Origin: Paucibacter sp. KCTC 42545
Lineage (GTDB): Bacteria > Pseudomonadota > Gammaproteobacteria > Burkholderiales > Burkholderiaceae_C
Length of the DNA: 64,000 bases
Direction of reading: 5' to 3'
NCBI RefSeq assembly: GCF_001477625.1
Contig: NZ_CP013692.1
Coordinates: 930,001 to 994,000, forward strand
The position numbers and the translations under genes were made by a program. Numbering within the stretch: position 1 is the first letter of the stretch; each line of letters opens with the position of its first letter. Under the pieces are notes generated by a model. The model had not been told where the DNA came from, searched no databases, and was given only the letters and a program-made list of their open reading frames with translations. Below, piece after piece: positions 13,319 through 23,497 of the stretch.

Positions 13319-15112
13319 ATGGAATTGCAAAGCGCGGACTTCAAGCGTGCCTCCGCGGCACAGTCGCACATTACTCCCCCCAATTTTTCGACCTCGTCTG
13401 AGCTCAATGGCTCCGAAGCGTTGATCCGTTGTCTGCAGTCCGAAGGTGTTCAATACCTTTGGGGCTACCCAGGCGGCGCGGTGCTCTACATCTACGACGC
13501 GCTCTTCAAGCAAGAGACCATCCAGCATGTGCTGGTGCGCCATGAGCAAGCCGCCGTGCACGCCGCAGACGGCTATGCCCGTGCCACCGGCAATGTCGGC
13601 GTGGCGCTGGTGACCTCGGGCCCTGGCGTGACCAATGCCATCACCGGCATCGCCACCGCCTATATGGACTCGATCCCGATGGTGATTGTGACCGGCCAGG
13701 TGCCGACACCCGCCATTGGCCTGGATGCATTCCAGGAATGCGACACCGTCGGCATCACCCGGCCTATCGTCAAGCACAACTTCCTGGTCAAGGATGTGCG
13801 TGATCTGGCTGTGACGATGAAGAAGGCCTTCCACATCGCCCGCACCGGCCGCCCCGGCCCGGTGGTGGTGGACATCCCCAAGGATGTCTCGATGGCCAAA
13901 CTGCCTAATTTCGCCTACCCACAGCATGTGGAGATGCGCAGCTACAACCCGGTGCGCAAGGGCCACTCCGGCCAGATCCGCAAGGCTGTGCAGTTGCTGC
14001 TGCAGGCCAAGCGCCCTTATATCTATTCGGGCGGCGGCGTCATTTTGGGTGAAGCCTGCGCCGAGTTGCGCGAGCTGACCGATCTGCTGGGCTACCCGGT
14101 CACCAACACCTTGATGGGCTTGGGTGCTACGGCGGCCAGCGACCCCAAGTTCCTCGGCATGCTGGGCATGCACGGCACCTTCGAAGCCAATATGACCATG
14201 CAGAACTGTGATGTTCTGCTGGCCGTGGGCGCGCGTTTCGATGATCGGGTGATCGGCAACCCCGCCCACTTCGCTTCCGTTGAGCGCAAGATCATCCATG
14301 TGGACATCGACCCTTCGTCGATCTCTAAGCGGGTCAAGGTGGACATCCCCATCGTCGGTGATGTGAAGGATGTGCTGCAGGAATTGATCTTCCAGATCAA
14401 GGAAGCGCGCGCCTTGCCGGATTCGGCCGCCATCAACGCCTGGTGGAGCCAAATCAATGAATGGCGCCGCAAGGATTGCCTTGTCTACAAGCCGTCCACG
14501 GAGGTCATCAAGCCGCAGATGGTGGTCGAGACCCTGTGCCGCCTGACCAAAGATCGCGACACTTACATCACCTCCGATGTGGGTCAGCACCAGATGTGGG
14601 CGGCGCAGTACTACCGCTTTGAGCAGCCGCGCCGCTGGATCAACTCCGGCGGCCTGGGCACCATGGGTGTGGGCCTGCCCTACGCCATGGGCATCAAGCT
14701 GGCCAAGCCGGAATCGGATGTGTTCTGCGTGACGGGCGAAGGCTCGATCCAGATGTGCATTCAGGAGCTGTCCACCTGCCAGCAGTACAAGACGCCGGTC
14801 AAGATCGTCGCCTTGAACAACCGCTATCTGGGCATGGTGCGGCAGTGGCAGGAACTGGACTACGGCGGCCGCTACTCCCATAGCTATATGGAAGCGCTGC
14901 CCGACTTCGTCAAGTTGGCCGAGGCCTATGGCCATGTGGGCCTCTTGGTGACCCGGCCCGAAGATGTGGAGGGCGCTTTGAAAGAAGCCATCCGCTTGAA
15001 AGACCGCACGGTCTTTCTGGACATCCGCACCGACCAGACCGAAAACGTCTGGCCCATGGTGCAGGCCGGCAAGGGCATTTCCGAAATGCGCCTGGGGTCC
15101 GAAGACCTCTGA
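13319..15112 (+). CDS. ilvB: Acetolactate synthase, large (catalytic) subunit, biosynthetic
   Basis: 597 residues. It condenses two pyruvates, or pyruvate and 2-oxobutyrate, to acetohydroxy acids with ThDP, FAD and Mg2+, the first common step to Val/Leu/Ile. Visible are the ThDP-activating Glu region VRHEQAAVHAADGYARATG, GPGVTNAITGIATAYMDSIP, the FAD-binding middle domain (LLAVGARFDDRVIGN), and the ThDP motif GEGSIQMCIQELSTCQQY followed by LNNRYLGMVRQWQ. About 30 extra N-terminal residues precede the conserved start. It lies upstream of the small subunit gene and ilvC, with a 158-base spacer. Confidence 0.96.
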   Translation: MELQSADFKRASAAQSHITPPNFSTSSELNGSEALIRCLQSEGVQYLWGYPGGAVLYIYDALFKQETIQHVLVRHEQAAVHAADGYARATGNVGVALVTSGPGVTNAITGIATAYMDSIPMVIVTGQVPTPAIGLDAFQECDTVGITRPIVKHNFLVKDVRDLAVTMKKAFHIARTGRPGPVVVDIPKDVSMAKLPNFAYPQHVEMRSYNPVRKGHSGQIRKAVQLLLQAKRPYIYSGGGVILGEACAELRELTDLLGYPVTNTLMGLGATAASDPKFLGMLGMHGTFEANMTMQNCDVLLAVGARFDDRVIGNPAHFASVERKIIHVDIDPSSISKRVKVDIPIVGDVKDVLQELIFQIKEARALPDSAAINAWWSQINEWRRKDCLVYKPSTEVIKPQMVVETLCRLTKDRDTYITSDVGQHQMWAAQYYRFEQPRRWINSGGLGTMGVGLPYAMGIKLAKPESDVFCVTGEGSIQMCIQELSTCQQYKTPVKIVALNNRYLGMVRQWQELDYGGRYSHSYMEALPDFVKLAEAYGHVGLLVTRPEDVEGALKEAIRLKDRTVFLDIRTDQTENVWPMVQAGKGISEMRLGSEDL

Positions 15113-15222
15113 GTCTTGTGAGCGGGGCTGGGGCCGCTGCGTTACCGCGCACGGCCAATGGCCCGGCAAACAAGATTTCGAGTTTGGATACCTACTCCCA
15201 TCAATCGAAGAGCGTGGCCAAG

Positions 15223-15246
15223 AACCGGCAGTTACCGCTGCCGGTT
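15223..15246 (+). other. Hairpin in the ilvB-ilvH spacer
   Basis: The perfect 9-bp stem AACCGGCAG / CTGCCGGTT with loop TTACCG lies 24 bases before the ilvH start. There is no T-run, so it is more likely an mRNA-processing or stability element, or translational control, than a terminator. Confidence 0.4.
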
Positions 15247-15270
15247 TGAAGAGCGCGAAGGACGAGTCAA

Positions 15271-16834
<1,564 letters not shown>

Positions 16835-16857
16835 GCCCTGAGCTGATCAGTGCCAAG

Positions 16858-16890
16858 AGCCGCGTGCGCCTGCAGGCCACGCGGCTTTTT
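16858..16890 (+). terminator. Rho-independent terminator after ilvC
   Basis: The stem AGCCGCGTG / CACGCGGCT has an 11-base loop and is followed by TTTT, 24 bases after the ilvC stop. It separates ilvBHC from pssA, whose start is at 16922. Confidence 0.85.
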
Positions 16891-16921
16891 CCATGGCCCG
16901 TCTGCTGTATCCTTGCGCCCC

Positions 16922-17764
16922 ATGACTGAGCCAAAGACCTCCGTCGATCTTCCCGAAGACGACAACACCGAATTCCAAGAACCCCTGCGCCCGCGCCGCA
17001 AGGGTATTTACATTCTTCCCAATCTGTTCACGCTGGCGGCCTTGTTCAGCGGTTTCTACGCCATCGTGATGGCGATGAACGGGCGCTTCGAGCAGTCCGC
17101 TTTCGGCATCTTCAGCGCCATGGTGCTGGACAGCCTGGACGGCCGCGTGGCCCGCATGACCAATACCCAAAGCACCTTTGGCGAGCAGATGGACAGCCTA
17201 TCCGACATGGTGTCTTTCGGCGCCGCGCCGGCCCTGATCATGTACATCTGGGGCCTGCAAGGCTTGGGCAAATGGGGCTGGTTCGCCTCCTTTGTGTATT
17301 GCGCTGCCGCGGCCTTGCGCCTGGCACGCTTCAATACCAATCTGGCCGTGGTCGATAAACGCTTCTTCCAGGGCTTGCCCAGCCCGGCGGCTGCGGCCAT
17401 TCTGGCCGGCCTGGTGTGGGTGATGGATGAAGCCGGCTTTAAGAATGTGCATGCCCAGCCGATGCAGGCTTGGCTGGTTTTTGCGGTCACCTTGTATGCC
17501 GGCCTGACCATGGTCACCAACGTGCCGTTCTACAGCTTCAAGGACGTGAGCTTCAAGCGCTCGGTGCCCTTCATCGTGATCGTGGCGATTGCGCTCTTGA
17601 TCGCGGTGATCAATATCGACCCGCCGCGGGTGCTGTTCTTCTTGTTCTGTGTCTACGGCCTGTCGGGCTATGCCGTCTACACCTACAAAAAGCTGAAGGG
17701 CAAGCCGGTCAGCGTGATTGCGACGTCGACGGATGAGCCTGATGAAAAGGGCTTGCATCAATAA
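16922..17764 (+). CDS. pssA: CDP-diacylglycerol--serine O-phosphatidyltransferase
   Basis: 280 residues from the ATG at 16922. The CDP-alcohol phosphotransferase motif DG..AR........G...D...D is intact in DSLDGRVARMTNTQST followed by FGEQMDSLSD (about residues 62-90). About eight hydrophobic segments make it an inner-membrane enzyme of the type found in Burkholderiales, unlike the peripheral E. coli form. It makes phosphatidylserine, the precursor of phosphatidylethanolamine. It lies between the ilv and leu genes, a common neighbourhood in this order. psd is not in the window. Confidence 0.95.
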   Translation: MTEPKTSVDLPEDDNTEFQEPLRPRRKGIYILPNLFTLAALFSGFYAIVMAMNGRFEQSAFGIFSAMVLDSLDGRVARMTNTQSTFGEQMDSLSDMVSFGAAPALIMYIWGLQGLGKWGWFASFVYCAAAALRLARFNTNLAVVDKRFFQGLPSPAAAAILAGLVWVMDEAGFKNVHAQPMQAWLVFAVTLYAGLTMVTNVPFYSFKDVSFKRSVPFIVIVAIALLIAVINIDPPRVLFFLFCVYGLSGYAVYTYKKLKGKPVSVIATSTDEPDEKGLHQ

Positions 17765-17810
17765 GCTCGGGCGCCAAGCGCCTGGGCTCTCGCGTGCTAT
17801 ATTCGACGCC

Positions 17811-17867
17811 ATGAATTTCTCGTTGAACATGCTCGGTCTACTACTAGGAACCCCACGGGTTCGGTGA
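17811..17867 (+). CDS. leuL: leu leader peptide
   Basis: An 18-codon ORF encodes [18 protein letters not shown]. Five of 18 residues are Leu, three of them consecutive CTA codons (17838-17846), a codon otherwise rare in this GC-rich genome. It precedes a hairpin pair and a terminator upstream of leuA, the classic arrangement in which a ribosome stalled at Leu codons prevents terminator formation. It is short of the usual gene-calling length and was read directly from the DNA. The gene symbol is given by analogy with other leucine leaders. Confidence 0.8.
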   Translation: MNFSLNMLGLLLGTPRVR

Positions 17868-17944
17868 TCGCGCGCGTCTCTACAAGAACGTCAATCTGAT
17901 CTCAACGGCCCGTATGCAATCTGCAGCGGGCCGTTTCTTTTTTC
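17848..17944 (+). promoter_or_regulatory. Leucine attenuator: leader hairpin and terminator upstream of leuA
   Basis: The hairpin GAACCC / GGGTTC (17848-17862) overlaps the end of the leader peptide. The terminator stem AACGGCCCG / CGGGCCGTT (17904-17935) is followed by a T-rich tract ending at 17943. Together with the Leu-rich leader peptide this is a transcription attenuator controlling the first leuA by charged tRNA-Leu. The alternative antiterminator pairing was not worked out base by base. Confidence 0.75.
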
Positions 17945-17985
17945 GTGTCTGTGGGTTGCAAATCAATCACTCTGGAGCATTCCCC

Positions 17986-19677
17986 ATGTTGAAGCAGCCA
18001 CAGACCAAGTACCGCGCTTTTGCCCCCATCGCCTTGCCCGACCGGACTTGGCCCGATGCCCAGCTGACGCAGGCGCCGCTGTGGCTGAGCACCGATCTGC
18101 GCGACGGCAATCAGGCCTTGATCGAGCCCATGGATCCGCAGCGCAAGCTGCGCATGTTCCAGATGCTGGTGAAGATCGGCTTCAAGGAAATCGAGGTCGG
18201 CTTCCCCTCCGCCTCGCAGGCTGACTTTGATTTTGTGCGCCTGTTGATCGAGCAAAACCACATCCCCGAGGATGTGACGATCCAGGTCTTGACGCAGGCG
18301 CGGCAGCCCCTGATTGAGCGCACCTTCGAATCGCTGATTGGCGCGCGCCGCGTCATCGTCCATCTCTACAACGCCGTGGCGCCGGTGATGCGCCGGGTGG
18401 TGCTGGGGCTGGATGAAGCGCAGATCGTGGCACTCGCCACCCATCACACCCGCATGGTGCGTGAACTGGCTGCCGCCCAGGCGGGCACCGAGTTTGTTTT
18501 TCAGTATTCGCCCGAGATGTTCTCTGGCACCGAGCTGGCTTTTTCCAAGCAGGTGGTGGACGCGGTGACCGAGGCCTGGGGTGCGACGCCGGAGCGCAAG
18601 TGCATCATCAATCTGCCCGCCACGGTGGAGCATTCCACGCCGAATATCTTTGCCGATATGGTCGAGTGGATGGATCGCCACTTGGCGCGCCGCGAGGCCA
18701 TCATCTTGTCGGTCCATCCGCATAACGACCGCGGCACCGGCACGGCGGCGGGTGAGTTTGCGCTGATGGCCGGGGCGGACCGCATCGAAGGCTGCTTGTT
18801 CGGCAATGGCGAGCGCACCGGCAATGTCGATCTGGTCAATATTGCGCTCAACCTCTACACCCAGGGCGTGCACCCGCAGCTGGATTTCTCGGACATCGAC
18901 GAGGTGCGCCGCTGTGTGGAGCATTGCAATCAGCTCAGCGTGCATCCGCGCCATCCCTATGTGGGCGATCTGGTCTACACCTCCTTTTCGGGCTCGCACC
19001 AAGATGCAATAAAGAAGGCCTTTGCCGCCCGTAAAGAAGGCGATATCTGGGACATGCCCTATCTGCCCATCGACCCCAAGGACTTGGGCCGCAGCTACGA
19101 CGCGGTGATCCGGGTCAACAGCCAGTCGGGCAAGGGCGGAATTTCTTATTTGCTGGAAACCGAGTACGGCTTGGAGTTGCCGCGCCGTTTGCAAATCGAA
19201 TTCAGCCAGGTGGTGCAGGCGGTGATGGACGATGCAGGCAAAGAGCTGTCCGCCGCCGATCTGTGGGGCATTTTTGAAGGCGAATACGGCCTGGCCAGCA
19301 CCAGCGTGCAAGCGCAACTCAAGGAAGCGGCGGGCGGCGCTGCCAGCCTGCGCGGCCAAGCTCAGGTGGCCGGCCAAACGCTGCAAATCGACGGGCAGGG
19401 CACCGGCCCGATCGATGCCTTTGTGGCCGGCTTGAGGAGCCAGCTCGGCGCCGCGGTGCGCGTGCTGGACTATCACGAACATGCCATTGGCAGTGGCGCC
19501 AATGCCCGCGCCGTGGCCTATCTGGAATTGCGCATCGGCGAGAGCTTGACCCTGTTCGGCGTGGGCGTCGATGCCAATATCGTGTCGGCCTCACTCAAAG
19601 CCGTGGTTTCCGGCCTGAACCGGGCGGCCGGCAAAGGCCAGCTGAGCCTGGCGCGCGCCGCCATCGCGGTCGAGTGA
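17986..19677 (+). CDS. leuA: 2-isopropylmalate synthase, long (fungal-like) type
   Basis: 563 residues from the ATG at 17986 (CTGGAG about 9 bases upstream). It joins 2-oxoisovalerate and acetyl-CoA in the first committed step of leucine synthesis. The catalytic HMGL-like TIM barrel shows [19 protein letters not shown] near the start and [20 protein letters not shown] (metal-binding HxH at about residue 245). A C-terminal LeuA allosteric (leucine-binding) domain follows at about 430-555. It belongs to the longer class, distinct from the E. coli-like enzyme encoded immediately downstream. Expression is probably set by the upstream attenuator. Confidence 0.95.
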   Translation: MLKQPQTKYRAFAPIALPDRTWPDAQLTQAPLWLSTDLRDGNQALIEPMDPQRKLRMFQMLVKIGFKEIEVGFPSASQADFDFVRLLIEQNHIPEDVTIQVLTQARQPLIERTFESLIGARRVIVHLYNAVAPVMRRVVLGLDEAQIVALATHHTRMVRELAAAQAGTEFVFQYSPEMFSGTELAFSKQVVDAVTEAWGATPERKCIINLPATVEHSTPNIFADMVEWMDRHLARREAIILSVHPHNDRGTGTAAGEFALMAGADRIEGCLFGNGERTGNVDLVNIALNLYTQGVHPQLDFSDIDEVRRCVEHCNQLSVHPRHPYVGDLVYTSFSGSHQDAIKKAFAARKEGDIWDMPYLPIDPKDLGRSYDAVIRVNSQSGKGGISYLLETEYGLELPRRLQIEFSQVVQAVMDDAGKELSAADLWGIFEGEYGLASTSVQAQLKEAAGGAASLRGQAQVAGQTLQIDGQGTGPIDAFVAGLRSQLGAAVRVLDYHEHAIGSGANARAVAYLELRIGESLTLFGVGVDANIVSASLKAVVSGLNRAAGKGQLSLARAAIAVE

Positions 19678-19742
19678 TCGAACGCGCGCTTCATCGATTG
19701 AATCAATAAACTTCCGCATCCGCGACTAAAGGATCTCCAGCC

Positions 19743-21284
19743 ATGAGCCAGCAACTGATCATTTTCGACACCACCTTGCGTGACGGCGAGCAAAGCCCCG
19801 GCGCCTCCATGACCAAGGACGAGAAGCTGCGCATTGCCCGTCAGTTGGAGCGCCTGCGGGTGGATGTGATTGAGGCCGGTTTTGCCGCGTCCAGCATCGG
19901 TGACTTTGAAGCCGTCAAGGCGATTGCCGATGCGGTGCGCGAAAGCACTATCTGCTCGCTGGCACGCGCCAATGACCGCGACATTGCCCGCGCCGCCGAG
20001 GCGCTCAAGGGTGCAGCGCGTTCGCGCATCCACACCTTCATTGCCACCAGCGAGTTGCATATGGAGAAGAAGCTGCGCATGACGCGCGAGCAGGTGCTGG
20101 AGCAAGCCATTCTGGCGGTGCGCTTTGCTCGCAACCTGACGGATGACGTGGAGTTCTCGCCCGAAGATGGCTATCGCTCGGACCCGGAGTTTCTGGCTCG
20201 GGTCGTCGAGGCCGTCATCAAGGAAGGCGCGCGCACCATCAATATCCCTGACACGGTGGGTTACGCCATTCCCGAGCTGTACGGCAATTTCATCAAGACT
20301 CTGCGCGAGCGCGTGCCCAACTCGGATCAGGCGATCTGGTCGGTGCATTGCCATAACGACCTGGGCATGGCGGTGGCCAATTCCTTGGCTGGCGTGCAAA
20401 TCGGCGGTGCGCGCCAGATCGAGTGCACCATCAACGGCCTGGGTGAGCGGGCGGGCAATTGCTCGCTGGAAGAGGTGGTGATGGCGGTCAAGACCCGGCG
20501 CGACTACTTCGGCCTGGACTGCAATATCGACGCCTCCCACATCGTGGCCGCTTCCCGCCTGGTCTCGCAGACCACCGGTTTTGTGGTGCAGCCCAATAAG
20601 GCGGTGGTGGGGGCGAACGCTTTTGCGCACGCCTCGGGCATCCATCAGGACGGCGTGCTCAAGGCGCGCGACACCTACGAAATCATGCGCGCCGAAGACG
20701 TGGGCTGGGCTGCCAACAAAATCGTGCTGGGCAAGCTGAGCGGCCGCAATGCCTTCAAGCAACGCCTGCAGGAGTTGGGCATTGCCTTGGAGTCAGAGGC
20801 CGAGGTGAATGCCGCCTTTGTGCGCTTCAAGGATCTGGCCGACCGCAAGAACGAAATCTTCGACGAAGACATCATCGCCCTGGTGATGGATGAGTCGGTC
20901 ACCGCCGAGCAAGAGCATTACCGCCTGGTGGCCTTGGCGCAGCGCTCCGAAATGGGCGAGCGGCCGCACGCCAGCGTCGTCTTCGCGGCCGGTGAGGCGG
21001 AGCACCGCACCGAGAGTGAGGGCAACGGCCCGGTGGATGCCGTGCTCAAGGCGATTGAGTCGGCCGCCCAAAGTGGTGCCGAGATGTTGCTCTATTCGGT
21101 CAATGCCATCACCAGTGGCAGCACAGAATCGCAAGGCGAGGTGACAGTTCGCTTGCAGCATGCCGGCCGCGTCGTCAATGGCGTGGGGGCTGATCCCGAC
21201 ATCGTGGTTGCGTCCGCCAAAGCGTATTTGAGCGCGCTGAACAAGCTGCGCAGCAAGCTGGAGCGTGTGGCGGCGCAGGGTTAG
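19743..21284 (+). CDS. leuA: 2-isopropylmalate synthase, E. coli-like type (second copy)
   Basis: 513 residues, the standard length. The N-terminus ([25 protein letters not shown]) and [22 protein letters not shown] show the catalytic arginine/aspartate and HxH metal site, and [21 protein letters not shown] is the LeuA-specific block. The C-terminal regulatory domain ends in [21 protein letters not shown]. It starts 65 bases after the long-type leuA and is probably in the same transcript. Citramalate synthase or homocitrate synthase are related, but the full set of LeuA motifs and the neighbour favour isopropylmalate synthase. Confidence 0.9.
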   Translation: MSQQLIIFDTTLRDGEQSPGASMTKDEKLRIARQLERLRVDVIEAGFAASSIGDFEAVKAIADAVRESTICSLARANDRDIARAAEALKGAARSRIHTFIATSELHMEKKLRMTREQVLEQAILAVRFARNLTDDVEFSPEDGYRSDPEFLARVVEAVIKEGARTINIPDTVGYAIPELYGNFIKTLRERVPNSDQAIWSVHCHNDLGMAVANSLAGVQIGGARQIECTINGLGERAGNCSLEEVVMAVKTRRDYFGLDCNIDASHIVAASRLVSQTTGFVVQPNKAVVGANAFAHASGIHQDGVLKARDTYEIMRAEDVGWAANKIVLGKLSGRNAFKQRLQELGIALESEAEVNAAFVRFKDLADRKNEIFDEDIIALVMDESVTAEQEHYRLVALAQRSEMGERPHASVVFAAGEAEHRTESEGNGPVDAVLKAIESAAQSGAEMLLYSVNAITSGSTESQGEVTVRLQHAGRVVNGVGADPDIVVASAKAYLSALNKLRSKLERVAAQG

Positions 21285-21420
21285 GGAAGTCCCGGCCCCA
21301 CTTAGTCATCGGTCGGGCCGACATGTGCGTTAGATTTGGGGTCGTCGATGAACACGTATTTGGACGAGGCTTGACTTTAAGAGCCGCGTTTAAGCGATTG
21401 ATCTTGCGTGTGTTTTCCTG

Positions 21421-21439
21421 ATCACTTAAACTGAGTGAT
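21421..21439. promoter_or_regulatory. Small inverted repeat upstream of the D,D-endopeptidase gene
   Basis: ATCACT / AGTGAT with a 7-base spacer lies 18 bases before the TTG start. It could be an operator or an mRNA hairpin; there is no further support. Confidence 0.25.
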
Positions 21440-21456
21440 AGTCGCTGGGGACCGAG

Positions 21457-22512
21457 TTGAAGAACATTTATTCATTGTTGTCGCGCACCGTCTTGTGCGC
21501 CGCTTTGGCGGCCACGGGTCTGGTGGCGCCCGCGCAAGCCGAGGCGACACGCGCCAAATCCAAGGTTTCCACGGCGGCCAAGTCTGATGCCCAGAAGCCG
21601 CAAGTCAAAAGCGTGCGCAAAGCCAAGACCACGGTGCAAGCGCGCTCCGGCGTTCGCAAGGCCGCGGTTGTTGGTGCTGCTGTCGTGGCTGCTAAGCCGA
21701 CTTATGGCCAGTTGTATGGTTTGCATGCGGTGGAAGACCCGCTGGATCTGAAGTCCAGCGTCGCGCTGGTCTTAGATCAAGACACCAACGAGGTGCTGTT
21801 CTCCAAGAATCCTTCGGCCGTGTTGCCGATCGCCTCGATCACCAAGCTGATGACAGCCTTGGTGGTGGTGGATGCCGGCCAGGCCATGGACGAAAAGCTG
21901 AGCATCACCGACGAAGACATCGATTCGGAGAAGGGCACCCGCTCGCGCCTGTCCGTCGGCACTACGCTGACGCGCGGCGAGATGATGCACTTGGCCTTGA
22001 TGTCCTCGGAAAACCGTGCCGCCAATGCGATGGGGCGCAATTATCCCGGTGGCTTGAGCGCTTTTGTGGCGGCCATGAACCAGAAGGCCTTGAGCCTGGG
22101 CATGACCGACACGCATTATGTTGAGCCCACCGGCCTGTCTAGCCGCAACCAGTCCAGCGCCAAGGATTTGGCCGCCCTGGTGAAGGTGGCGCATGAGGTG
22201 CCGCTGCTGCGCGAGCTGTCTACCTCGCGTGAATATCAGGTCGCGCTGGGTCGTCGCCAGGTTAATTTCCACAGCACCAATGGCTTGCTGAGTAATCCGG
22301 GCTGGGATATTGGTCTGCAGAAAACTGGCTTCATCAACGAGGCAGGTCGCTGCCTAGTGATGCAGGCCCGCATGGCCGGCCGCAAGCTGATCATGGTGTT
22401 CCTGGATTCGACCGGCAAGTATTCGCGGATTGGCGATGCAGAGCGGGTGCGCAAGTGGATCATCAGCAACCCTGCTGAACTCAATCACAGCAAAATCAAG
22501 GTTGCGGGCTGA
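21457..22512 (+). CDS. D-alanyl-D-alanine endopeptidase / low-molecular-weight penicillin-binding protein
   Basis: 351 residues. The start is a TTG with GGGGA 6 bases upstream. A signal peptide (cleavage near APAQAEA) and a Lys/Ala-rich linker precede the S11 peptidase domain. The three active-site motifs are intact: SITK (about residue 126), SEN (about 184) and KTG (about 289). By length and by DIGLQKTGFINEAGRC it resembles PbpG (PBP7), a periplasmic enzyme that cuts peptidoglycan cross-links. The long basic linker of ~50 residues before the domain is unusual. Confidence 0.9.
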   Translation: MKNIYSLLSRTVLCAALAATGLVAPAQAEATRAKSKVSTAAKSDAQKPQVKSVRKAKTTVQARSGVRKAAVVGAAVVAAKPTYGQLYGLHAVEDPLDLKSSVALVLDQDTNEVLFSKNPSAVLPIASITKLMTALVVVDAGQAMDEKLSITDEDIDSEKGTRSRLSVGTTLTRGEMMHLALMSSENRAANAMGRNYPGGLSAFVAAMNQKALSLGMTDTHYVEPTGLSSRNQSSAKDLAALVKVAHEVPLLRELSTSREYQVALGRRQVNFHSTNGLLSNPGWDIGLQKTGFINEAGRCLVMQARMAGRKLIMVFLDSTGKYSRIGDAERVRKWIISNPAELNHSKIKVAG

Positions 22513-22567
22513 AGGTTGGCCTGAGCATTGGCCTCAGTGATTCCGCCAGCTGCGGAATCCCCAAATG

Positions 22568-22596
22568 AAAAGCGCGCTCGATGAGCGCGCTTTTTT
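22568..22596. terminator. Bidirectional terminator between the endopeptidase and iclR-type genes
   Basis: A 12-bp perfect stem AAAAGCGCGCTC / GAGCGCGCTTTT with a 3-base loop and flanking A/T runs serves both convergent genes. A second small hairpin (GATTCCGC...GCGGAATC, about 22540-22560) precedes it. Confidence 0.85.
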
Positions 22597-22618
22597 GTGG
22601 CCGCTTGGCGCTTGTGGC

Positions 22619-23389
22619 TCAGCCGCCCCGGTAGCCCAGCTCGGCTGAAATTTGCCCGGCGGTTTCCTTCAGCCGCACCATCCAAGACTCCTCCAGCCGG
22701 TCGGCCGGGGCGGAGATCGACAGGCCGGCAATCAGCTTGGCTTGGTCGTCGTAGATGCCGGCGGCCATGCAGCGCACGCCGAGCTCCAGTTCTTCATCGT
22801 CGCGCGCCACGCCGCGCTGGCGCACCAGGGCCATTTCGCGCTCCAGCGCTTGAATATCGGTGAGGCTGTTGCGGGTGTGGCCGGCCAGGCCCGTGCGGGC
22901 CGCATAGCTGCGCACGCGCGCGGGGTCATCGCTGGCCAGGAAGAGCTTGCCCACCGAGGTGAGGTGCAAGGGCGCGCGGCCGCCTACAGCGCGCACCACC
23001 TGCATGCCCGAGCGTTCGCTGTAGGTGCGCTCGATGTAGACGATTTCGTCGCCTTGGCGAACCGATAGATTGACGGGCTGGTGGGTGAATTTGTGCAACT
23101 CGCGCATCGGCCCGATGGCGGCGTCGCGCACATCCAGCCGGGCTTTGACCAGATTGCCCAGCTCCAGCATGCGCATGCCCAAGCGATAACTACCGGCTTC
23201 GGGCCGGTCAACGAAGCGGCCAATCGCCAAGTCGTTGAGAATGCGGTGGGCCGTGGAGGGGTGCAGGCCGGTGCTGGCGCTGATTTCCTTCAGCGAGACC
23301 GGATCCTGGTGGCTGGCCAACACATCCAGCAGCGAAAACATGCGCTCCAAAACCTGGATGGCAGGCGTTTTTTCCTCTGTGTTTTTCAT
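22619..23389 (-). CDS. IclR-family transcriptional regulator
   Basis: 256 residues from the ATG at 23389; the frame is open upstream but MKNTEEKTPAIQVLERMFSLLDVL is the natural N-terminus. A winged helix-turn-helix occupies residues ~10-70 (VSLKEISASTGLHPSTAHRI). The C-terminal ligand-binding domain shows VGGRAPLHLTSVGKLFLA and GVARDDEELELGVRCMAAGI. It is divergent from the TIGR03790 gene with 108 bases between starts, so it may control that gene or itself. Ligand is unknown. Confidence 0.92.
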   Translation of the reverse strand: MKNTEEKTPAIQVLERMFSLLDVLASHQDPVSLKEISASTGLHPSTAHRILNDLAIGRFVDRPEAGSYRLGMRMLELGNLVKARLDVRDAAIGPMRELHKFTHQPVNLSVRQGDEIVYIERTYSERSGMQVVRAVGGRAPLHLTSVGKLFLASDDPARVRSYAARTGLAGHTRNSLTDIQALEREMALVRQRGVARDDEELELGVRCMAAGIYDDQAKLIAGLSISAPADRLEESWMVRLKETAGQISAELGYRGG

Positions 23390-23497
23390 GCGTTGATTGT
23401 GCGGGAGATTTCTTTGTTTTGTATTGCGAAAAGTAGATTCGCCCCTCGATATGGTGACCGCTCCGCAACAGCTTGGCGGCAGGCGGCAGGCCGGGCC

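Noticed and set aside
13304..15169. 621-residue open frame antisense to ilvB
   Set aside because: It is the shadow of a high-GC gene with strong codon bias; no ribosome-binding site and no recognisable protein family. Similar antisense frames over nadE (8701-10200), leuA (17902-19482) and lon (36285-38117) were discarded for the same reason.
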